The notes under the pieces are model-generated. The model did not search any database, was not told the origin of the DNA, and saw nothing but the letters and a program-made list of their open reading frames with translations. This document shows positions 14,776-24,326 of a stretch of 64,000 nucleotides of DNA, one piece after another. Location: the NCBI RefSeq assembly GCF_023093595.1, contig NZ_JALLIK010000105.1, forward strand, positions 83,614 to 147,613, written 5' to 3'. The stretch is from Thauera aromatica_A (GTDB lineage: Bacteria > Pseudomonadota > Gammaproteobacteria > Burkholderiales > Rhodocyclaceae). Every line of letters starts with the position of its first letter. Positions within the stretch are counted from its first letter, which is position 1. Position numbers and translations under genes: made by a program.

Positions 14776-17700
14776 TTCCGGTTCCTCCTGCTTCCTGCAT
14801 CCCCGCCCTGCCCCGCCTTGCCTCCGTCCCCACCTTGCCTCCGTCCTCGCCTTGCCTCCGTTCCCGCCCTCCCCTCTTCCGCCGCCTGCGAGTGGATGGC
14901 GTCGTGCAGCGGGCGCAGCAGGTGCTCGGCCAGCGCCTGGAACTCGCCGCCGCCGACGAGGGCATCGAAGTCGGGAAAGGCGCGGCGCAGATAAGGACTG
15001 GCGCCCAGCTCGCCGTCATTGCCGTAGCCGCCTTCGTAGACCGTCCGCGCCGCCGCCAGCGCCTTGCCGGCTGCGCTCCCGTCCTCCCGCTCCCCGTCCC
15101 CCTGCTCCTCCTCCCCGCCGTGCGCGGACCCGGGCCGCGCACGCAGCCAGGCGAACGCCGTCCGCACCGCCAGCGGCAGGGGCCGGCCCATTCCGTCCTG
15201 CCAGGCGGCAAGCAGGTCGCGCAGCCGCTCGGCGGCAGCGGCGGCCTCGAGCGGCGCGAGCGCGACCACCCCTTTCTTGCTCACCACCACCGTGGTCACC
15301 GCGCCCCGGGCGCACTGCCAGGCCAGGTGCCGGACCCAGTGGCGGATCAGCTTCTCGCCGCGGTAGTGGCGGTCCTTCACCAGGTCGCTGGGTTCGAGCA
15401 CGATGACGGCGGACGAGGCGGCCGGGACGGCGCCCCCCGTCGCTCCCTGCGCGATCCAGGCCTCGTCGCCCCCATCGCCGTCGCGGCAGCGCAGGCCGCC
15501 GAGCCAGTCGGCGAGTTCGAGGCGGACGCCGTCGCATACCGCCTCGAAGCGCAGCTCGAATTCGCCCTCGACGTTCCGCGGCCAGCGTGCGAGTGCCTGG
15601 GTGTACGCGTCGAACAAGGCCTCCATCGGCTCGGCCAGCTCCGTCGCGAGGCGCTCGCCGAAGGCCCCCGCGGCCAGCTCGCCGCGGCGGCGGATCGCCC
15701 CCAGGCCGGCTTCGCGCGCTGCTGCCGGGGCCTCGGCCCGGGCCAGGGCATCGGCCTGGGCGGTGATCAGTTCGTCCTGCAACTGCCACTTCTGCAGGCC
15801 GTCGAGAACGAACGGCTCGACATCCGTGCTCGCCGGATCCTCGTGCTCGAACGCGACCCCGAGGCGGCGGCGGAAGAAAGCCTTCACCGGATCGTGCAGG
15901 AAATCGGCCAGCTCGCCCACGCTGAGCGGCTCTTCGCGCTGCATCGGCGGCAATGAGGCGGACCCGGCGGCGGCCCCGGCGGCGGATGCCGGAAGCGGGC
16001 TGCGACGCCATTCGTGGGCATAGGTAAACAGCGCCGACGCGGCCGAATCGGGAGCGAAGTAGCGCATGCTGAAAGGCTGGAGCGGATGCTCGACGGTGAG
16101 CGCCGCAAGCAGCGCCCGGGCCGCGTCCGCCGCGCTGCTTGCCTCATCGCCCGCCAGGCGCCAGCCGGCGCCGAGGTGGTCGCGCAGCTGGCCGACCAGC
16201 ACCGAAGGCGGGCGCTCGGTGTTGTCGTTGATGCTGCGCCCCACCCATGATACGTACAGGCGTTCGCGCGCCGACAGCAGCGCCTCGAGGAACAGGTAGC
16301 GGTCATCCTCGCGCCGCGAGCGGTCGCCGGGGCGGTAGTCGCGCCCCATCAGATCGAAGTCGAGCGGCTCACGGGTGCGCGGATAATCACCGTCGTTCAT
16401 CCCCAACAGGCAGATGTGGCGGAACGGGATCGCGCGCATCGGCATCAGCGTGGCGAAGGTCACCGCACCAGCGAAAAAACGCTGGCCGAGGCCGCCGTCA
16501 TCGACACTGTCGAGCCAGTGCCCGGCCACCACCGCCAGCGGCAGGGGCTCGTCCAGCGCCGCCTCGTCGCAGGCGTCGAGCCAGCGCTGGAGCGCGGCAT
16601 CGAGGCGCGACAGGGTATAGGCGTCGGCCGCCGCCGCGGGCGCGAAGAAGTGCGCAAGCAGGGCGCGCAGGCGCTCGCCCCAGGCGCGCGGCGTGGCCGA
16701 CGTGCGCAGCGTGCGCCAGGCGTCGTCGAGGCGGGCGAGCAGCATGGCGAGGGGGCCGAGGAGCGCAGCATCGAGGCCGCCGATCTCGCCATAGGGCTCG
16801 ATGTCCTGCCACGGCGCCGCCTCCGCCCCTGCGGCATACCCCAACAGCATCCGGCGCAAGCCGAACAGCCAGCTGTTGGGCGCCGCCTCGCCGGCATCCG
16901 GCAGCGCCAGGTGGGCACGCTGTTCGCCGTGCAGCCCCCAGCGGATGTTGGCCCCGCGGATCCAGCGGTGGAGCACCGGCACGTCATCCGCGGCAAGCCC
17001 GAAACGCGCGCGCAGCGCCGGCACTTCGAGCAGGTCGAGGACGTCGCTGACCGCCAGCCGCGACTGCGGCAGCCCGAGCAAATGCTCCAGCGCATGGAGC
17101 AGCGGGTCGATGCGGCGCGGGCCCTGGTCGGCGAGGCTGAAGGGGATGAAGCGCCGGTCGTGGGGCTCGTCCAGCCCGAATACGGCCTGGATGTGGGGAG
17201 CGTAGGCGTCGATGTCGGGCACCATGACGATCACGTCGCGCGGATGCAGGCCGGGGTCGGCATCGAAGGCAGCGAGCAGCTGGTCGTGGAGGATCTCGAC
17301 TTCCCGTTGCCGGCTGTGGGCGACGTGAAAGCACAGCGAACGTTCGCCGGCGGGGTCGACCGTGCGCCCGAGGCGCCGGATTTCGGGTAGCGGACGCAGC
17401 GCGCGGATGTCGTCCTGGATCTGCTGCAACAGGGTGGCGCCGGCAGTGGCGACGAAGAGGTCGATGCGCTCGCCGATGGCGGCGAAGCGGCGCTGGTGGC
17501 CGGCCCGGGCGCCGGGGTCGTCATGCTCGTCGAGCAGCGCGATCGTGTCGCGCCCCTGCTTGCCCCATGCCGCGAGCAGCGGATGGGCGTGCAGGTGCAG
17601 CGCCTCCTCGCTCAGCGCGGGCGGCGAACCCGGCTTGCGCGCCTGGCGCGAAGCGCGCGCGCGCAGCAGGTCCTGCCCGGAGACGATGTCCGCCCAGTAA

Positions 17701-18557
17701 TGCTCGCACGGGTTATGCACGCACATCAGCACCTGCGACCACTGCGCGAGCGCGGCCAGCACTTCCAGCGACTGGCGCGGTAGCGCGGAGATGCCGAACA
17801 CCAGCACCCGGCGCGGCAGCGCGGGCGGTCGCGGCGCGTCGGCAAGGGCGCGGGCGCGCTCGAGGAAGGCTTCATGGACGGTGGCACGCCCGCCCGCCGC
17901 CCGCGCCGCGCCGCCCGTTGCCGGGCGCGCCGCGCCGATGTCGGCGTGCAGGTGGCGCCACAGCGCGGCCTGCCAGCGCTGCTCCTCGGGCAGCGGCGAC
18001 ACCCCGCCACGGGCATCGATCAGCACATCCTCCCCCCGCGCCCACGCCGCCAGCCAGTCGGCGCGGTACACTTGGTACTGGTCGTACAGGTCGGCGACAC
18101 GCTCGGCGAGCTGGAAGCGTTTGCGCAAGTCGGCATCGTCATCGAGGAAGCGCTGCAGCGGCCGGTACACCGGCTCGGCCCCGAGCGTCGGCAGGATGCG
18201 CATCAGCCGCCACTGCAGGAGCGTCTCGTCGAACGGCGAGACCTCCGGCACTGCATCGCGCCCGAGCACCGCACGATAGGCCTGCCACAGGAAGCGCGAC
18301 GGCAGCGAGAACGACAGCCCGGCGGCGATGCCGCAGCCGCCCCGCCCCGCGTCGGCGGCAAGCGCGAACTTGAGCCACTGCGCGATGCCGTTGCTCTGCA
18401 CCAGCACCACTTCGGTCTCCAGCGGCGCAAGCGGATGACGTTTCATCCAGGTGACGAGCAGGTCGCGCAGGGACTCAGCCTGGTTGCCGTGGATCAGAAT
18501 CAGACCGGGAGAGAGATCGGCGTCGGTCAACGCGGCGCTCCGGGGAACGGGAAACAT
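14772..18557 (-). CDS. recC: Exodeoxyribonuclease V subunit gamma (RecC)
   Basis: RecC is the catalytically inactive helicase-fold subunit that splits the duplex and recognises Chi. The 1261-residue product opens with the family pattern LILIHGNQAESLRDLL and keeps VLVQSNGIAQWLK, VFGISALP, VMVPDIDAYAPHI and LLGMNDGDYPR, all diagnostic of RecC. The extreme C-terminus (last 30 residues or so) is a low-complexity Gly/Arg tail. It is the first gene of the operon; ATG 18557 has no strong ribosome site, but no better start is in frame. A 187-base gap separates it from the divergent cytochrome b561 gene and should hold both promoters. Confidence 0.97.
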   Translation of the reverse strand: MFPVPRSAALTDADLSPGLILIHGNQAESLRDLLVTWMKRHPLAPLETEVVLVQSNGIAQWLKFALAADAGRGGCGIAAGLSFSLPSRFLWQAYRAVLGRDAVPEVSPFDETLLQWRLMRILPTLGAEPVYRPLQRFLDDDADLRKRFQLAERVADLYDQYQVYRADWLAAWARGEDVLIDARGGVSPLPEEQRWQAALWRHLHADIGAARPATGGAARAAGGRATVHEAFLERARALADAPRPPALPRRVLVFGISALPRQSLEVLAALAQWSQVLMCVHNPCEHYWADIVSGQDLLRARASRQARKPGSPPALSEEALHLHAHPLLAAWGKQGRDTIALLDEHDDPGARAGHQRRFAAIGERIDLFVATAGATLLQQIQDDIRALRPLPEIRRLGRTVDPAGERSLCFHVAHSRQREVEILHDQLLAAFDADPGLHPRDVIVMVPDIDAYAPHIQAVFGLDEPHDRRFIPFSLADQGPRRIDPLLHALEHLLGLPQSRLAVSDVLDLLEVPALRARFGLAADDVPVLHRWIRGANIRWGLHGEQRAHLALPDAGEAAPNSWLFGLRRMLLGYAAGAEAAPWQDIEPYGEIGGLDAALLGPLAMLLARLDDAWRTLRTSATPRAWGERLRALLAHFFAPAAAADAYTLSRLDAALQRWLDACDEAALDEPLPLAVVAGHWLDSVDDGGLGQRFFAGAVTFATLMPMRAIPFRHICLLGMNDGDYPRTREPLDFDLMGRDYRPGDRSRREDDRYLFLEALLSARERLYVSWVGRSINDNTERPPSVLVGQLRDHLGAGWRLAGDEASSAADAARALLAALTVEHPLQPFSMRYFAPDSAASALFTYAHEWRRSPLPASAAGAAAGSASLPPMQREEPLSVGELADFLHDPVKAFFRRRLGVAFEHEDPASTDVEPFVLDGLQKWQLQDELITAQADALARAEAPAAAREAGLGAIRRRGELAAGAFGERLATELAEPMEALFDAYTQALARWPRNVEGEFELRFEAVCDGVRLELADWLGGLRCRDGDGGDEAWIAQGATGGAVPAASSAVIVLEPSDLVKDRHYRGEKLIRHWVRHLAWQCARGAVTTVVVSKKGVVALAPLEAAAAAERLRDLLAAWQDGMGRPLPLAVRTAFAWLRARPGSAHGGEEEQGDGEREDGSAAGKALAAARTVYEGGYGNDGELGASPYLRRAFPDFDALVGGGEFQALAEHLLRPLHDAIHSQAAEEGRAGTEARRGRRQGGDGGKAGQGGDAGSRRNRK

Positions 18558-18744
18558 CGCCGGAAGGTAGCCGCCATTGGCCCGTCATGCAACCGGCGGC
18601 AGGCGGCGAGCGGGTCTATTGTTCCATCAGCGGCAATGGTGATTTGACGATTGCCCCCTGTTTCACCTCCCCACGTGCCGCATACAGTCCACCCATCGCA
18701 TACGCCGGCACCGCCGCCGGAGGCGCCGCCAAAGGACACCGGAC

Positions 18745-19281
18745 ATGAGCACGCACTACACCGCCACGGCGAAGGCCCTGCACTGGATCATCGCCGCCCT
18801 CATCCTCGGGCTGCTCGGCCTGGGCTTCTACATGCAGGATCTGCCGCTGTCGCCGACCAAGCTGCAGCTGTACGCGTGGCACAAGTGGGCCGGCGTTACC
18901 GTGTTCCTGATCGCCGTGTTCCGCCTCGGCTGGCGCGCCACCCATCGTCCGCCCGCCCTGCCGGGGCACATGGCCCCGATCGAGCAGCTGGCGGCGCACA
19001 CCGCCCACCACCTGCTGTACGCGCTGATGCTCGTGATCCCGCTGTCGGGCTGGCTGATGAGCTCGGCCAAGGGCTTCCAGACCGTGTGGTTCGGTGTCCT
19101 GCCGATCCCGGACCTGCTCGCCAAGGACAAGGAACTCGGCGACCTGCTGCAGGCCGTACACCCCGGCCTGAACCTGCTACTGGTCGCGATCCTGCTGGGC
19201 CACATCGGCGCGGCCCTGAAGCACCACTTCATCGACAAGGACGACGTGCTGACCCGCATTCTGCCGCGTCGCGCCTCCTGA
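18745..19281 (+). CDS. Cytochrome b561 family protein
   Basis: The 178-residue inner-membrane protein has four predicted hydrophobic helices (about 12-30, 48-65, 85-103, 140-160) and histidines placed as haem-b ligands: His13, His46, His139 and His153. It belongs to the bacterial CybB-like di-haem b561 group that passes electrons between quinol and periplasmic acceptors. It is followed 31 bases downstream by a YceI protein and then a second one, a common pairing in which YceI binds an isoprenoid quinone or similar lipid. All three genes carry an AAGGACA-type ribosome site, consistent with one operon. Confidence 0.92.
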   Translation: MSTHYTATAKALHWIIAALILGLLGLGFYMQDLPLSPTKLQLYAWHKWAGVTVFLIAVFRLGWRATHRPPALPGHMAPIEQLAAHTAHHLLYALMLVIPLSGWLMSSAKGFQTVWFGVLPIPDLLAKDKELGDLLQAVHPGLNLLLVAILLGHIGAALKHHFIDKDDVLTRILPRRAS

Positions 19282-19312
19282 ACGCCCTACCGCAAGCAAA
19301 GGACACCCGATC

Positions 19313-19873
19313 ATGAACCGCATTGCCATCGCTCTCCTGAGCGCACTCGCCCTCGCCGGAACGGCCCACGCCGTCGAATACACCCGGGTCCGGGCCGAGC
19401 AGAGCCGGATCGACTTCGGCTACCAGCAGATGGGCGTGTCGATGGAGGGCAGGTTCGGCACGTTCACCAGCGAGCTGCGCTTCGACCCGGCGGCCCCGGC
19501 CGCGGCCCGGGCGGCGATCGAAGTCGACCTCGCCAGCGTCGATACCGGCAGCGCCGAAGGGGACGCCGAAGTGGCCACCCGGACCTGGTTCGACACTTCG
19601 AACTTCCCGGTCGCCCGCTTCGAATCGACCGGCGTCAAGGCGCTCGGCGGCAACCGCTACGAAGTCTCCGGCCGGCTGACGATCAAGGGCACGACCCGCG
19701 ACGTCATCGTCCCGGCCACGTTCACCGCGCAGGGCGACAGCGCCGTGTTCGACGGCAGTCTCACGATCCAGCGCGGCGACTTCTCGATCGGCGAAGGTGC
19801 GTGGAAGGCCTTCGACATCGTCGCCAACGACGTCGTGATCAAGTTCCGCATCACCGCCGCCGCGGGCAAGTAA
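19313..19873 (+). CDS. YceI-family periplasmic lipid-binding protein (first copy)
   Basis: The 186-residue product has a cleavable signal peptide (1-21, ending TAHA) and the full YceI lipocalin-like barrel: SRIDFGYQQMGVSMEGRFG, VDLASVDTG, WFDTSNFPVARFES and LTIKGTTRDV. YceI proteins bind long polyisoprenoids in the periplasm. This copy lacks the H-x-x-G-F opening seen in many homologues, having YQQMGVSMEG instead, a type common next to b561 genes. ATG 19313 follows AAAGGACA. It is the middle gene of the b561-yceI-yceI run and differs considerably from the second copy, so the two are not a recent duplication. Confidence 0.92.
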   Translation: MNRIAIALLSALALAGTAHAVEYTRVRAEQSRIDFGYQQMGVSMEGRFGTFTSELRFDPAAPAAARAAIEVDLASVDTGSAEGDAEVATRTWFDTSNFPVARFESTGVKALGGNRYEVSGRLTIKGTTRDVIVPATFTAQGDSAVFDGSLTIQRGDFSIGEGAWKAFDIVANDVVIKFRITAAAGK

Positions 19874-19929
19874 GCCGCCCCCCATCCACCCCTTTGTGCT
19901 TTTTTACCCCCCCTGAAGGACACTCCGCC

Positions 19930-20508
19930 ATGAACCGCTTCGCCCGACTTTCCGCCGCCCTGCTCGTCTGCGCCGCGACCGCCGCCCCGGCGCTGGCCGC
20001 GCCCGCGACCTACACCGTCGACGGCACCCACACGTTCCCGCGCTTCTCGTACAGCCACTTCGGCCTGTCGACCCAGCTGTCGAAATTCAACAAGACCAGC
20101 GGCACCGTCACCCTCGACAAGGCCGCCAGGACCGGCGCGGTCGACATCACCATCGACATGACTTCGGTCGACACCGGCTACGAGACGTTCGACGGCCACA
20201 TCCAGGGCGAAGACTTCCTCGATACCGCCAGGTACCCGACCGCCACCTTCAAGTCGACCGAAGTGAGGTTCGAAGGCGACAAGCCGGTCGCCATCGACGG
20301 CGAGCTCACCATCAAGGGCGTGACCAGGCCGGTGACGCTGAAGGTGACCCACTTCACCAACATGCCGCACCCGATGCTGAAGAAGGACGCGATCGGCGCC
20401 GACGCCACGGTCGTGATCAAGCGCAGCGAGTTCAACGCCGGCAAGTTCGCCCCGAACGTCGGCGACGACGTGACGATCACGGTCTCGCTCGAAGCGATCC
20501 AGAACTGA
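19930..20508 (+). CDS. YceI-family periplasmic lipid-binding protein (second copy)
   Basis: This 192-residue YceI protein has a signal peptide (1-23, ending PALA) and the canonical pattern YTVDGTHTFPRFSYSHFGLS, DMTSVDTGYETFD, EDFLDTARYPTATFKST and LTIKGVTRPVTLKV. It retains the histidine-glycine opening that the first copy lacks. The ribosome site GAAGGACA precedes ATG 19930, 56 bases after the first yceI. Likely role: carrying an isoprenoid quinone or hydrophobic compound for the cytochrome b561 encoded upstream; this is inferred from the recurrent gene pairing. Confidence 0.93.
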   Translation: MNRFARLSAALLVCAATAAPALAAPATYTVDGTHTFPRFSYSHFGLSTQLSKFNKTSGTVTLDKAARTGAVDITIDMTSVDTGYETFDGHIQGEDFLDTARYPTATFKSTEVRFEGDKPVAIDGELTIKGVTRPVTLKVTHFTNMPHPMLKKDAIGADATVVIKRSEFNAGKFAPNVGDDVTITVSLEAIQN

Positions 20509-20517
20509 GCGCCGCGG

Positions 20518-20536
20518 GAAGCGGCTTGGCCGCTTC
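20518..20536 (+). terminator. Hairpin after the second yceI gene
   Basis: GAAGCGG and CCGCTTC arms of seven pairs enclose a five-base loop ten bases after the yceI stop. There is no T-tract, so termination would be inefficient or factor-assisted. Confidence 0.35.
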
Positions 20537-20636
20537 GGCCGGCTCCCGAACGAAACGCCGGATGGCGGACTCGAACCGCCGGGCGCGCATCTCTATCCAG
20601 CGATGCGCACACACAGACACGCCGGAGGAGGTCAGG

Positions 20637-21626
20637 ATGGGCTTGCTCGTCGACGGTGAATGGGTCGATCGGTGGTACGACACCGCGGCCAGCGAGGGAC
20701 GCTTCGTGCGCAGCGAGGCGCAGTTCCGCAACTGGATCACTCCCGACGGCCGCCCCGGCCCGAGTGGCGAAGGCGGCTTCGCGGCGCAGCCCGGGCGCTA
20801 TCACCTGTACGTCTCGCTGGCCTGCCCGTGGGCCCATCGCACGCTGATCTTCCGTGCGCTCAAAGGGCTCGAAACGATCATCGGGGTGTCGGTGGTCAAC
20901 CCGCACATGGCCGGGAACGGCTGGAGTTTCGCCCCGGCGCCCGGCGTCATCGCCGATCCGGTCGGGCAGGCACGCCATCTTTACGAAGTCTACCTGCGCG
21001 CCCGACCCGGCTACAGCGGCCGGGTGACGGTGCCGGTGCTGTGGGACCTGGAACGCGATACGATCGTCAGCAACGAGTCGGCCGAAATCATCCGCATGCT
21101 GAATTCGGCCTTCGACGACGTCGGCGCCCGCCCCGGCGACTATGCTCCGGCGGCGTTGCTGCCGCAGATCGACGCGATCAATGCCCACGTGTACGGCACC
21201 ATCAATAACGGCGTGTACAAGGCCGGCTTCGCCACCGAGCAGCGGGTCTACGAGCACGAGGTGGCAGCCTTGTTCGATGCCCTCGACGCGCTCGAGGCCC
21301 GGCTGTCGGACCGGCGCTATCTGCTCGGCGAGCGCATCACCGAAGCCGACTGGCGCCTGTTCACGACCCTGGTGCGCTTCGACGCGGTCTATCACGGCCA
21401 TTTCAAGTGCAACCTGCGGCGCCTGAGCGACTACCCGCAGCTATGGGGCCATACCCGCGAGCTGTATCAATGGCCCGGCGTGGCCGCCACGGTGGACCTG
21501 CACCACATCAAGACGCACTACTACCGGAGCCACCCCACGATCAATCCGAACGGAATCGTCCCGGCCGGGCCGGTGCTCGACTTCGACGCCCCTCATGGGC
21601 GTGGACACCTCGTGGCACTTGATTGA
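20637..21626 (+). CDS. Glutathionyl-hydroquinone reductase (Xi-class GST, YqjG/ECM4 type)
   Basis: The 329-residue enzyme carries the Xi-class active site LACPWAHRT with catalytic Cys63, followed by the long GST-C helical domain and the typical tail HYY-x-SH-x-x-INP-x-GIVP. It reduces glutathionyl-hydroquinones to hydroquinones and glutathione in the cytoplasm. ATG 20637 sits behind a strong GGAGGAGG. It follows the b561-yceI genes by 128 bases, with a weak hairpin between, so it may have its own promoter. It converges on the MFS gene of the next region and marks the left edge of normal GC-rich sequence. Confidence 0.93.
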   Translation: MGLLVDGEWVDRWYDTAASEGRFVRSEAQFRNWITPDGRPGPSGEGGFAAQPGRYHLYVSLACPWAHRTLIFRALKGLETIIGVSVVNPHMAGNGWSFAPAPGVIADPVGQARHLYEVYLRARPGYSGRVTVPVLWDLERDTIVSNESAEIIRMLNSAFDDVGARPGDYAPAALLPQIDAINAHVYGTINNGVYKAGFATEQRVYEHEVAALFDALDALEARLSDRRYLLGERITEADWRLFTTLVRFDAVYHGHFKCNLRRLSDYPQLWGHTRELYQWPGVAATVDLHHIKTHYYRSHPTINPNGIVPAGPVLDFDAPHGRGHLVALD

Positions 21627-21721
21627 AGCGCTCATACCACCGGGCCGAACGCCTCCCCGCCGGAGCTCAAAGCGCTGAACTAGCCCCTATCTGGGAGGCC
21701 ACCTGAGCAAACCAGAAGCGC

Positions 21722-21744
21722 CTGAAGCTTTTGTTCTGCTTCAG
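21722..21744. terminator. Convergent hairpin between the GST and MFS genes
   Basis: CTGAAGC and GCTTCAG arms enclose a nine-base loop in the 183-base gap between the two convergent genes. Nearby GCGCC and GGCG extend the pairing with a bulge. It could end transcription from both sides. Nothing else is recognisable in this gap, where the base composition shifts from very GC-rich to lower GC. Confidence 0.45.
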
Positions 21745-21809
21745 AAAGGCGAACATCTTTGTGAGCCTCCCCGTCTTTCAACCCGGTGGCATATGCCGAA
21801 AACTGCTGG

Positions 21810-22970
21810 TCATGCTGAGCGCTGATTCAGGGCGGCATTTGCCAGGGCGGCGCAGAGGGTGGTCAGGGCGGCAGCGGCAAAAAGCCCCGTAAACCCGGTT
21901 GCGGAAAGCAACACGCCGGCGACGCTGGGACCGAGAAAAAACCCAGCCTGCATCATGGCGAGCAGGAGGTTCTGGTTGAGGCCGCGCATTGCCGGCGGTG
22001 AAACATCGAACATCAGCGCCGCCTGCAAGGGCATGATGACGCCCCATCCTAGGCCGAGGAAAACCGCCAAGGCAAAAAACAGGATCTGTTGGCTGGCAAA
22101 GGGCAGCAGGACATAGCACGCGGCAACCAGACAGAAGCCCGCAGTCGACAAGCGCAGCTTGTCATGGCGGTCAAAATACGGGCCACCAAACAGGCGTGCG
22201 AGCATCATCACCACGGTTGCCAGCGTGAAGAACAGGCCGCTATTGACGATGCCCAGGGTATTGCCCAGTTCGCGCAGGAAGAAAAATACGGCAGCATAGC
22301 CGCCATACAGAGCCAGGCTGGCAAACAACAGCAGGGCAATCGGCAGGCTGCGAACGCTATCCAGCGCTCCAGCCATGCCGGGTGGCGCCGCAACGGCGGC
22401 TGCGGTGTTGCCTTGACGGGAAAACAGCGCCAGCGCGATCGGCAGCAAGGCAATCAAGGCGGCCCATTGCAGAACCTGCCCAAAGGCCGCCGGCAGAATG
22501 CCGAGCACATCGAGCAGGGGCGGCATGAGGGCATAAGGAACGAGGCGAACCAGCGAAGCCCAGCCGAACGCCTGCCCGCTTTTGCCCGCCGGAATGGTCT
22601 CGACAATCATGCAAATCAGCGCGGCGATAACGCAACTGAAACCCGCCCCCTGGAGCAAGCGCGCCGCCATCAGGGGGACAAAACCGGTGGCATGGCTGGC
22701 CATGTACAGCGCGGCGGCAAAGACCAGCGAGCCGCCGATCAGCCAGCGTCGCGCCGTTGCCGGATGGATCAGCAAAGCGACCAGAGGCTGCACGATCAGG
22801 GAGGCGAGCGCGTCGGCACCGATGATCAAACCGGCCGACTCCTGGCTGAGGCCGAGCAGGCCGAGATAGGCATGGAAAGGAAAGAACAGCGCGGTAACGC
22901 ACGTCACCAGCATGAACTGGAGGTTCAGCGCAATGAAGCCCGGCGTCCAGAGTTTGCCGCCGTCAGTCAT
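21810..22970 (-). CDS. Major facilitator superfamily transporter
   Basis: The 386-residue protein is hydrophobic throughout, compatible with 12 membrane helices, and has an MFS-like loop pattern (ADALASLIVQPLVALL and HPATARR after helix 2; FGGPYFDRHDKLRL between helices 8 and 9). No substrate can be read from it. Its ATG lies inside the last codons of the FAD-subunit gene (eight-base overlap), so it is the final gene of the coupled ten-gene unit. Export of a product or import of the hydroxylase substrate is the natural inference. Base composition is lower in GC than in flanking chromosomal genes. Confidence 0.88.
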   Translation of the reverse strand: MTDGGKLWTPGFIALNLQFMLVTCVTALFFPFHAYLGLLGLSQESAGLIIGADALASLIVQPLVALLIHPATARRWLIGGSLVFAAALYMASHATGFVPLMAARLLQGAGFSCVIAALICMIVETIPAGKSGQAFGWASLVRLVPYALMPPLLDVLGILPAAFGQVLQWAALIALLPIALALFSRQGNTAAAVAAPPGMAGALDSVRSLPIALLLFASLALYGGYAAVFFFLRELGNTLGIVNSGLFFTLATVVMMLARLFGGPYFDRHDKLRLSTAGFCLVAACYVLLPFASQQILFFALAVFLGLGWGVIMPLQAALMFDVSPPAMRGLNQNLLLAMMQAGFFLGPSVAGVLLSATGFTGLFAAAALTTLCAALANAALNQRSA

Positions 22971-23826
22971 GCACGGCCGGGGCGGGGCATTGCAGCAAGA
23001 AGCGCTGGAGCAGATTACCGGCCAGCATCCGCCGATACTCTGCGCCGGCTCGCAAATCGCTGATCGGCTGCACGCTGTTCCGGACCAGTGCGACTGCCTG
23101 CCGCACCAGCGAAGGAGAAAGTTTCTCGCCGCGCAGGAGGCTTTCCAGCGCGGGCAAGGTCACGATGGTCGGTCCGACGGCCCCCCAGGCAAAGTGCGAT
23201 GCCACGACACGCTCCTCGGCATCGAAGCGCAACAGACCGGCAAAACTGACCACGGCAATCGCCAGCGATTGCCGATGGCCGATTTTTTCAAAGCCCTGTC
23301 GCGAAAAACCCGGTCGCCGGGGCAGGAGGATCCGCGTGAGGAGTTCGTCCCGGGCCAGGCAGGTGCGGCCGGGAGCCAGTACAAATTCGGGCAGCGGCAG
23401 CCGACGGCGGCCACGCAGGGAGGCCAGCTCAATTTCGGCGCCCAGGGCGTAAAGCGGCGGCAGGGAGTCGCCGGCGGGCGAGGCGATACAGAGATTGCCG
23501 CCGAGGGTTGCCATGTTGCGAATGGCTGGCCCGCCGACCGTTCGTGCAGCGGCAGCGAGTATTGACGCCTGCTCGAGAAGCAGCGGTGAAGCGCCGATTT
23601 CGCTGAAGCGTGTCGCCGCGCCAATCGACACATACCCATCGCCGAGGTCAATGCCCCGCAACTCCGGTATCCGTTCCAGGCTGAGGAGCGTCGGCGCCGC
23701 TGCCTGCTCCGTGCGACGCAGGTGTACCAGCAGGTCGGTGCCGCCGGCCAGCGGCTGCATTTCCTCACCGCGCTGCAGCAGTTCCAGCGCCTCGGCGAGG
23801 GTGGTTGGCGACAGGATGGTGCTCAT
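22963..23826 (-). CDS. Molybdenum hydroxylase FAD-binding (medium) subunit
   Basis: The 287-residue product matches the FAD subunit of xanthine-dehydrogenase/CO-dehydrogenase-type enzymes: PLAGGTDLLVHLRR near 28-41, then VGGPAIRNMATLGGNLCIASPAGD, both FAD-contact motifs, and the C-terminal CO_deh_flav_C domain. It passes electrons from the [2Fe-2S] subunit to an acceptor. ATG 23826 overlaps the upstream small-subunit stop by ATGA. The nearby order large, small, FAD subunit is coherent for one heterotrimer. The substrate is not evident; purines, N-heteroaromatics and aldehydes are all possible. Confidence 0.93.
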   Translation of the reverse strand: MSTILSPTTLAEALELLQRGEEMQPLAGGTDLLVHLRRTEQAAAPTLLSLERIPELRGIDLGDGYVSIGAATRFSEIGASPLLLEQASILAAAARTVGGPAIRNMATLGGNLCIASPAGDSLPPLYALGAEIELASLRGRRRLPLPEFVLAPGRTCLARDELLTRILLPRRPGFSRQGFEKIGHRQSLAIAVVSFAGLLRFDAEERVVASHFAWGAVGPTIVTLPALESLLRGEKLSPSLVRQAVALVRNSVQPISDLRAGAEYRRMLAGNLLQRFLLQCPAPAVHD

Positions 23827-24326
23827 GGACTCGCCTTGACCCGCTCTTCCGCTGCAGTCGCCGGGAGCGCGGCGGCGGCCTGCGCCACGGCATCGACAAT
23901 TTTCACATAACCGGTACACCGACACAGGTTGCCGCTCAAGGCCACGCGTATTTCTTCGCGCGACGGATGCGGCTGCCGGGTCAGCAGGGCCAGCGCGGCC
24001 ATTTCCATGCCCGGTATGCAGTAGCCGCACTGGACGGCACCGCTTTGGACGAAAGCCTGTTGCAGGCTCGCCCCTGCCTGCGTTGCGCCCAGCCCCTCGA
24101 TGGAGGTGACCCGGCGCCCCGCCAACTGGCCGGCGAGCAGCAGACAAGCCAGCTGCACTTCTCCGTCGACCAGAATGCTGCACGCGCCGCACTCGCCGGT
24201 GCCGCAGCCCTCCTTGCTGCCCGTCAGCTTGAGGTCCTCGCGCAGCAGATCGATCACCCGGCGCATTGCCGGGACTTCGAGGCTGACTGGATTGCCATTC
24301 AGCTCAAAACCGAGTCGGATTTTCAT
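23823..24326 (-). CDS. Molybdenum hydroxylase [2Fe-2S] (small) subunit
   Basis: The 167-residue protein has both iron-sulfur modules: the plant-ferredoxin-type C-G-T-G-E-C-G-A-C with a later cysteine (residues 41-61), and the helical-bundle pair CGYC and CRCTGY (about 100-137). This is the typical small subunit that links the molybdenum cofactor to FAD. The start overlaps the large-subunit stop by ATGA. The C-terminal 20 residues are an alanine-rich tail. All cluster cysteines are present, so this subunit appears functional even though the large-subunit frame is interrupted. Confidence 0.95.
   Translation of the reverse strand: MKIRLGFELNGNPVSLEVPAMRRVIDLLREDLKLTGSKEGCGTGECGACSILVDGEVQLACLLLAGQLAGRRVTSIEGLGATQAGASLQQAFVQSGAVQCGYCIPGMEMAALALLTRQPHPSREEIRVALSGNLCRCTGYVKIVDAVAQAAAALPATAAEERVKASP

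Noticed and set aside
10741..14994. A 1417-codon open frame on the plus strand opposite recB
   Set aside because: It is the antisense shadow of recB in very GC-rich DNA; it is composed of Arg/Gly/Ala-rich sequence without any family motif.
21627..21809. A duplicated tRNA-Pro 3' end marking the left attachment site of the low-GC unit
   Set aside because: I searched this gap for the tRNA tail GGTTCGAATCC and its complement and found only short chance similarity.
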